A DNA stretch of 64,000 bases, from assembly GCA_036873755.1 (NCBI GenBank), contig JAVTVY010017501.1:1-64000 (forward strand), written 5' to 3'. The notes beneath the pieces are model-generated. The model did not search any database and was not told the origin of the DNA. It was given only the letters and a program-made list of their open reading frames with translations. This document shows, piece after piece, positions 59,340-64,000 of this stretch. Position numbers and translations under genes: made by a program. Every line of letters starts with the position of its first letter. The first letter of the stretch is position 1. The stretch comes from Hanleya hanleyi (Eukaryota > Mollusca > Polyplacophora > Lepidopleurida > Hanleyidae).

Positions 59340-60629
59340 ATGAGCTGTGAACCTTTTACTTTTTTCACTTTTACCGGTGCCCATTCACCATACTTTTACA
59401 CCGTAGCAGTTGCTCATCAGCCTGAGCCTATAGTCATGGAGTCAGCCCAGCTAGTTACGCTTCGAAACAACCGTGTTCGCCTCATTGATGAAATAGAGCG
59501 TGTGGGTGAACTATGTGATTTCCTTATGCAGGAACACATACTCATGAAAGAGCATGTCGACGATATCATGGCCGAGAAAACCATTTCAGCACAAAACACA
59601 GCTCTCATCGACTTTCTACTGCGCCATGGCCCCTATGCATGTCTAGTCTTGGTGGAGGGGCTGAAGATCACGGGAAATGAAGAACTAGCAGATGTACTTG
59701 AAGCCAACCACGTTATACCAGATGATGATATCTTAGTGGTGGACACTACCGAAGAGCGTACAGCTAGCAAACGTGCGTACACTAGCCCAGAGAGTACTAC
59801 ACCTGCTAAACGGGCTGGACGACCCAAACGCCCTCGACTAACACCGTTAGAAATACCTGTGGTTGAGGAGCCAGTAGTACCCCAGCAAGTGAAACAAAAG
59901 GTAGCACTTCCTATGTCTGTCCAGGAGATCAATAACCTTATCCAAGAGGCTTACCAGACAGCTCACACCGACATTTGGGAGCTTTCACCCTATTTAACTG
60001 TGAGTGTCAAAGACGCAGAAGTGCATTTTAATGCAGCGGGTTTTAACGACAGACCCGGTAAGCATATTGCCATGAACTTAGACACCTGGCAAAAACTGGA
60101 GACCCTTGATTACGCCATCGATGCGGTTATTCGCGACCAGGGGAATGACGAAGCGAAATTTCCAGTGGGTGAGGACCTCTTTGTGAGTTGTGCCTATTTC
60201 AACGACCAGCTCCTGGTCCATATTCGAAAGTGGCGAATGCGGTTAGATACGCAGGAGCTTGTGGCTTGTCCTCAGGGTGTCACTTTCAAATTAACGGCCT
60301 GGCGGAAGTTGCAGAGTCTTGCCAGTACAATTCGTCAAGCTCTCACCTACCAGGTATCTCACTATATTTATCAGAAGTACATCGACACAGTCCTGGATCT
60401 GATCAGACCTCAAATTCCACAGAACACTAGTGTACCTTCAAACGCACTGATCACTGAGGCACTGGAGGCCGTGACCGAGACGCAAATTGCCTTGGGAGTG
60501 GTAGCGGGTTGCCCTTCCAAAATCCCACGTGAAGAGATTATAACGTACATCTATGTGCACCATAGTCTTGTTGGAGAACTATTGAACAGAACAAGTGTTG
60601 AAAAAACATTTACCATACACATTTATTGA
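59340..60629 (+). CDS. CARD domain protein with two PC4/Sub1-like domains
   Basis: Intronless frame of 429 codons from the ATG at 59,340. The in-frame ATG at 59,436 (context AGTCATGGA, the same as at the bZIP start) is the likelier start, giving 397 residues. Residues about 37-117 (numbered from 59,340) form a CARD: LRNNRVRLIDEIERVGELCDF, DDIMAEKT, LIDFLLRHGPYACLVLVEGL and ELADVLE match the six-helix pattern of death-fold CARDs. Residues 140-180 are basic, with PAKRAGRPKRPRL (AT-hook/NLS-like). Residues about 215-267 and 277-338 are two PC4-like units; the second (LFVSCAYFNDQLLVHIRKW, then GVTFKLTAWRKLQSL) follows the PC4 strand-strand-helix pattern closely. CARDs join caspase or innate-signalling assemblies; PC4 binds single-stranded DNA and promoters. 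The fusion is unlike any host protein I know. AATAAA at 60,774 is a likely polyadenylation signal. Confidence 0.85.
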   Translation: MSCEPFTFFTFTGAHSPYFYTVAVAHQPEPIVMESAQLVTLRNNRVRLIDEIERVGELCDFLMQEHILMKEHVDDIMAEKTISAQNTALIDFLLRHGPYACLVLVEGLKITGNEELADVLEANHVIPDDDILVVDTTEERTASKRAYTSPESTTPAKRAGRPKRPRLTPLEIPVVEEPVVPQQVKQKVALPMSVQEINNLIQEAYQTAHTDIWELSPYLTVSVKDAEVHFNAAGFNDRPGKHIAMNLDTWQKLETLDYAIDAVIRDQGNDEAKFPVGEDLFVSCAYFNDQLLVHIRKWRMRLDTQELVACPQGVTFKLTAWRKLQSLASTIRQALTYQVSHYIYQKYIDTVLDLIRPQIPQNTSVPSNALITEALEAVTETQIALGVVAGCPSKIPREEIITYIYVHHSLVGELLNRTSVEKTFTIHIY

Positions 60630-60773
60630 TCTGGAGAGCGTATAATTTTATTAAATGCAGAACTATTAAAAATTCAGAGTTTTTTTACTGTTAATTGTAT
60701 TAAAAAATTCAATACTCAGATATAATTGTATTAAATTCAATACCCTTGTGAATACGTTCATTCTATTTGTGTT

Positions 60774-60779
60774 AATAAA
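60774..60779 (+). terminator. Polyadenylation signal of CARD-PC4 gene
   Basis: AATAAA about 145 bp after the stop, in an AT-rich 3' region. Confidence 0.6.
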
Positions 60780-60849
60780 AAATAGTAGAAAAATTAAAAA
60801 AATGCTTGTTAGTGTTCATTCTATTGCTTGTTAGTGTTCATTCTTTTTT

Positions 60850-61430
60850 TAAATTGCGCACAAGGCCGATATGTCAACCCCACACCCAGTCCATTAGATG
60901 TCCCTTCACATAAGCTTCACTTTGATACCTTACTCGACCCTATTGGTCCACTAGGGGCTCTCCTAGCTCCAAAAAGGCTATTTTCATACCCTTCGGCCGC
61001 CGCGCATGCGCAGAAGGCCGATATGTCAACCCCACACTCAGTCCATTAGATGCCCCTTCACATAAGCTTCAATTTGATACCTTACTCGACCCGATTGGAC
61101 CATTAGGGACGCCTCTAACCCCAAAAAGGCTATTTTCATACCCTTCGGTCGCCGCGCATGCGCAGAATACCGATAGTTCAACCCCACACCCACCCCATTA
61201 GATGCTCCGTCACTTTACCTTCAATTTGATACCTCACTCGACCCCATTGGTCCATTTTAAAAAAAAAAATTTTTTGGCTATCTCCTACCTCCAAAACGTC
61301 TATTTTCATACCTTTCGGCTACCGCGCATGCGCAAAATGCCGATAGTTCAATCCCATACCCAACCCATTACATGCCCCTTCACATAAGCTTCAATTTGAT
61401 ACCTCACTCAACCCCATGGGTCCATTATTA
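60850..61430. repeat. Four intergenic units of about 152-169 bp with NRF-1 consensus sites
   Basis: GCCGATATGTCAACCCCACA (or GCCGATAGTTC) starts at about 60,865, 61,017, 61,169 and 61,339. Three unit junctions carry CGCGCATGCGCA, an exact NRF-1 consensus (61,001-61,012; 61,153-61,164; 61,323-61,334); the first unit has a degenerate TTGCGCACAAGG. Each unit also contains CTTCA-TTTGATACCT-ACTCGACCC, shared with the palindrome arms. It lies between the convergent CARD and RING genes. Confidence 0.8.
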
Positions 61431-61779
61431 AAGAAAAAATTGGGGCTATTCCATCAATCTTGCTTACTCCCTTGTCCCCCTCCTCTCTTCCCCATTTCCC
61501 CTTTTTCAAACCCTTTTTTAATTGTTAAAAAAACATATAAAATGAAAAAGATTTTTTTTGGCTCCATGAATCTTTTTTTTCTTTTTTATTCAATGTTAAA
61601 AAAAAAATTTTTGGCTATTCCATTTCCCTCCCCCCCTCCCCTTGTCCCCCCACTTCAATTTTTCCCCTTTTTTTCAATAATTTGAAAAAAATGGTAAAAA
61701 AAAATTTTCTTTGATTTTTTTTGGGGGAAAAGGATGATGGGATCTGGTGTTATTTTTGTGCTTTTTTTTGATAGAAGTT
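61431..61779. other. Pyrimidine/A-rich low-complexity tract
   Basis: Runs of T, A and CCCCTCCC with no gene. It lies just beyond the 3' end signal of the minus-strand RING gene. Confidence 0.7.
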
Positions 61780-61816
61780 CTCTTTCGGAAAGATGGGGTT
61801 GGCCCTGAAAAGGGCC
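61780..61816 (-). terminator. Histone-type 3' end: stem-loop plus downstream element
   Basis: On the minus strand, 18 nt after the RING stop codon, the sequence reads ACCAAA-GGCCCT-TTTC-AGGGCC-AACC (stem-loop 61,816-61,801), then a GAAAGAGA purine element at about 61,787-61,780, some 13 nt further. A 6-bp stem with GG/CC base, a 4-nt TTTC loop, an A-rich 5' flank and a GAAAGA element at this spacing is the full signature of replication-dependent histone mRNA 3' ends (SLBP and U7 snRNP). No AATAAA-type signal is evident close to the stop. Confidence 0.85.
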
Positions 61817-61834
61817 TTTGGTGTTATACGTGAC

Positions 61835-62611
61835 TTATGCACGGTATATTCTTTTGATGCCACCCACGTGTTTTCTGCAAATTGGACACTTCACTTTGAG
61901 ATGGTTTTCTCCAGCCTCAACGCAATGACACGTATCGCCAACACACGTCAGCGTCACCCAGCACTCCTGACATATGCATAAATGACCACAGGGTAAAACC
62001 GCGTATTTACTTTCCTCATCTGTGCAGACACTACATCGTGATATTTTTTCTTCTTTGTGTATTTGTTTGTTCTGTTTTTTAATCTCTGCGTCCATTCCTT
62101 GCATTGTCGTCTCCATTCCAGACATGGCTTCTTTCATCTCCTTAATCACTTCTTTGAGGCGCGTTACCTCGGCTTCGCCCCAAGAGCATGGTGGTGGTTT
62201 TTCCGAAGTCGATGGAGTTTCGCAAGGCGGTAGCGTCGTCGTTATAATTGGCGTTGTTGTTGGAGGTCTACTAGTTAACCATGGAAGCTGGGTGTCTTTT
62301 CCGTCCGTAATATCATCCTCTTCATCTTGCTCTTCTATGGCTATCATTCTGTCTATTTCTTGGTTTTGGTCTTGACTTTGTTGTCGTTGCAATCGGCCAT
62401 CTTCTTCTGCAATTACAGCTCGCCGGAGTTGTGCCAGGTCTTCTGTACTGCGTATTATCGTGGCTTCGTCTTCAATCTCCTGCTGAAAACTTGTCGTTAT
62501 TATCATTCCATTAGCTTCTTCAACGCTAACTATTTCTCTATGTTCTGTAGCCGCATTTCTCGGATCTCTAGGCGGGTGGTGTGTAAATAGGGGGCGTCTT
62601 CTGGAACTCAT
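61835..62611 (-). CDS. RING finger protein with IAP-like zinc pattern
   Basis: Intronless, 258 codons from ATG (62,611-62,609) to TAA. The N-terminal half is Arg/Glu/Gln-rich without a recognised fold; residues about 85-130 are Thr/Pro-rich. Residues about 140-190 form a likely coiled coil (EVTRLKEVIKEMKEAM ... EIKKQNKQIHKEEK). The C-terminal 66 residues are a RING: CSVC-x11-CGH-x3-C-x2-C then CPIC. The first six ligands have exactly the spacing of IAP-type RINGs, but the usual 6-residue gap before the last pair is extended to about 22 residues containing extra Cys/His. RING proteins of this type are E3 ubiquitin ligases, and the coiled coil suggests dimers. Its TATA box lies 37 nt upstream and it ends with a histone-type stem-loop. 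Target unknown. Confidence 0.87.
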   Translation of the reverse strand: MSSRRRPLFTHHPPRDPRNAATEHREIVSVEEANGMIITTSFQQEIEDEATIIRSTEDLAQLRRAVIAEEDGRLQRQQSQDQNQEIDRMIAIEEQDEEDDITDGKDTQLPWLTSRPPTTTPIITTTLPPCETPSTSEKPPPCSWGEAEVTRLKEVIKEMKEAMSGMETTMQGMDAEIKKQNKQIHKEEKISRCSVCTDEESKYAVLPCGHLCICQECWVTLTCVGDTCHCVEAGENHLKVKCPICRKHVGGIKRIYRA

Positions 62612-62647
62612 GATTGTCTTTGTGAATAAAATGTCAATTATACATGT

Positions 62648-62655
62648 TATTTATA
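62648..62655 (-). promoter_or_regulatory. TATA box of RING gene
   Basis: On the minus strand CTATAAATAAC, 37 nt before the ATG, implying a very short leader of roughly 10 nt. It abuts the YY1-like array at 62,664. Confidence 0.7.
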
Positions 62656-62663
62656 GTTTAGTC

Positions 62664-62935
62664 GGGTACAAGATGGCCGTCATTTTTTGTGTCGTGTGGT
62701 GATAGGCGGGTACAAGATGGCGGTCTGTTTTTGTGTCGTGTGTGAGTGGATACAAGATGGCGGCCAGTTTTTGTGTCGTGTGGTGTGATGTGGGTACAAA
62801 GATGGCGGCCAGTTTTTGTGTCGTGTGGTGTGGGTACAAGATGGCGGCCAGTTTTTGTGTCGTGTGGTGTGGGTACAAAGATGGCGGCCAGTTTTTGTGT
62901 CGTGTGAGGTGAGGTGAGTACAACATGGCGGTCAG
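62664..62935 (+). repeat. Seven-copy YY1-like repeat array between RING and bZIP genes
   Basis: Seven repeats of GGGTACAAGATGGCGGCC followed by AGTTTTTGTGTCGTGTG, with cores varying (AAGATGGCCGTC, AAGATGGCGGTC, AAAGATGGCGGCC, ACATGGCGGTC). Related to the array at 58.7-59.1 kb but with GTAC in place of GACC before the core. It lies between divergent genes and may serve both. Confidence 0.83.
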
Positions 62936-63379
62936 TGAGTGCAAGATAGGCTTGCCTACTGTTTTAGTGCTGTGTTACTTAAGCATAAAAATTTCCTATT
63001 TTTTTCGATAAATCCGTTTCAATTTTCACGGAATTATTATAACACGATAATCCATAATCTACACGTATTTGTTTAGCCAAGAAAATCAATTTTATTTCCA
63101 ATGTACCTGGTGTTTTATACTACCGTACACTAACTTTATGGGGTTTAAAATGGCTAAAAATTAATAAAATAATGACATACTTTAGCGTTAGGCTGTTAAA
63201 ATTTTTAATACTAGACTATCAATTGCTTGAGTTTAATTGGAAATAAAATATATAGGTGCACTCATAGTTATTGTAAAATCATACCCGTTTAAAATTGCAA
63301 AAGAAACACAAATATATTTTTGTTGAGCGTAGCAGACGACACAGCTAGAGTGCGCTCGCTACGGTCCGCGTTTTTACCC

Positions 63380-63387
63380 TATAAATA
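63380..63387 (+). promoter_or_regulatory. TATA box of bZIP gene
   Basis: TATAAATA in CCCTATAAATAGCGG, 49 bp before the ATG at 63,436. The 440 bp between the YY1-like array and this box are AT-rich and otherwise featureless. Confidence 0.75.
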
Positions 63388-63435
63388 GCGGCAGTATTTT
63401 TTTCAATTATTCACAATTAATGTGAGTGCCCAGTC

Positions 63436-64000
63436 ATGGAACCACCCCTGGCAGAAATCCTCGATATTGACACACCAGACTTGTTTACAAATCATGATGA
63501 AAATGAAGAACAACTTCTCGGCGGTATCATTAATTTGGTAGATGATCAACCCTGGCTAGATGACATAATGAAACAGTTATTTCCTTCACCACCACCTCAA
63601 GCCCGGAACTATCCTGCGTCAACTACAGCCCATTGTGAAAATCCCCCAGAAACATCGCAGCTGGATAATTTCTTCGCCCTTGCAGCTACACCGGATGTTA
63701 CTCCAGACGTCAACCCATGTTTTGACAATATAGACTGTATATTAGAAAATATGTTGAAACCACAAGATAAAGAACAGGCACCAGATGCAACCGGTGATAC
63801 AGAAGAAGGCCAACATGACAAGGCAAAGTACAGCGAAGCAAGATACTTGAAGAAACCACAAGTTAAAGACAAAGAACAGGCCCATGATGACAGAATGAAT
63901 AGAGAGAGGGACCAGCAGCGGAAGAACAGAAAAGATGCAAGAATCAAGCGGAACAGAGACAGAAAAATAAAGCAAAAGAAAATCCAAGACGAAATGCATT
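63436..64000 (+). CDS. bZIP transcription-factor-like protein, truncated by window end
   Basis: Open from ATG 63,436 (context CAGTCATGGA) through the end of the window, 188 codons without a stop. The N-terminal 120 residues are acidic and rich in Leu/Asp/Pro (EILDIDTPDLF, NLVDDQPWLDDIMKQLF), like an activation domain. Residues about 125-150 are Lys/Glu/Gln-rich. Residues about 155-183 are strongly basic: QQRKNRKDARIKRNRDRK has the bZIP signature N-x7-R with the expected Ala four residues after the Asn. The leucine zipper would lie beyond 64,000. A bZIP of this kind could bind the TGACGTCA sites at 54,796, 54,891 and 58,577; that is inference. Confidence 0.8.
   Translation, partial: MEPPLAEILDIDTPDLFTNHDENEEQLLGGIINLVDDQPWLDDIMKQLFPSPPPQARNYPASTTAHCENPPETSQLDNFFALAATPDVTPDVNPCFDNIDCILENMLKPQDKEQAPDATGDTEEGQHDKAKYSEARYLKKPQVKDKEQAHDDRMNRERDQQRKNRKDARIKRNRDRKIKQKKIQDEMH

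Noticed and set aside
50727..64000. Firm assignment to a malacoherpesvirus
   Set aside because: Inverted repeats and RING/CARD/bZIP genes fit such viruses, but no hallmark replication or capsid gene is visible and I cannot run a search.
1..64000. Ribosomal RNA genes, or a canonical telomere or centromere repeat
   Set aside because: No conserved rRNA core sequence and no TTAGGG array were seen.

Overview
The window is eukaryotic genomic DNA and reads like a mollusc, most probably a bivalve. It has no bacterial gene layout and is dense with short tandem arrays (units of about 145-159 bp) that sit next to GAC/TCCG-type microsatellites and end in small hairpins. That layout is what is known for bivalve 'pearl'-type (Helitron-related) elements. 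I found no intact multi-exon host gene. The species cannot be resolved from the sequence alone.

Layout. 1-15.7 kb: gene-poor DNA with three hairpin-ended tandem-repeat elements (1-430, 540-1646, 8636-9930), a 141-bp near-perfect foldback (6672-6812), a tRNA-like sequence (about 10.3 kb), and a broken Penelope-type reverse transcriptase fragment on the minus strand (about 12.0-13.0 kb) with a solo 3' end nearby. 15.7-29.2 kb: a 3587-bp segment in direct tandem, two copies plus a longer third copy. Each carries a SINE-like tRNA-derived head, a retrotransposon 3' fragment and a 157-bp array. 29.9-32.5 kb: a small duplication split by a TA-flanked MITE with a paralogous empty site, and another hairpin-ended element. 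33.8-41.4 kb: a decayed autonomous Helentron (Helitron2) with a cysteine-protease-like domain, a Lys/Arg-rich repeat region, HUH Rep, PIF1-type helicase and AP-endonuclease-like domain, broken by several stops and frameshifts. 42-50.2 kb: non-LTR and DIRS-type fragments, the latter as an inverted pair, and a 1669-bp PIF/Harbinger-like element with TTA target duplications.

50.7-64 kb is different. A palindrome of about 7.8 kb (arms about 4.1 and 3.65 kb, centre at 54,847) carries two divergent copies of a C2H2 zinc-finger ORF around a compact hub of CACGTG, CCGGAAGTGA, TGACCTTTGACC and TGACGTCA motifs. To its right are three intronless ORFs with clear TATA boxes: a CARD protein whose C-terminal half holds two PC4/Sub1-like domains, a RING protein with an IAP-type zinc pattern, and a bZIP protein cut by the window edge. 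Arrays of YY1-consensus sites (AAGATGGCGGC) precede the TATA boxes, NRF-1-consensus repeats lie between genes, and the RING ORF is followed by a textbook histone-type 3' stem-loop with a GAAAGA element.

The compact intronless genes, large inverted repeats and host-factor motif arrays suggest a large dsDNA virus integrated in the genome or a virus-derived giant mobile element. No polymerase or capsid gene is visible, so this is inference. A retroelement 3' end also found at 10.8 and 12.0 kb has inserted into the left palindrome arm, which argues that the block lives in the same genome as its neighbours. A plausible but untested plan is that the RING and CARD proteins act on apoptosis/innate signalling while the bZIP and PC4-like proteins act on the element's own CRE-rich promoters.
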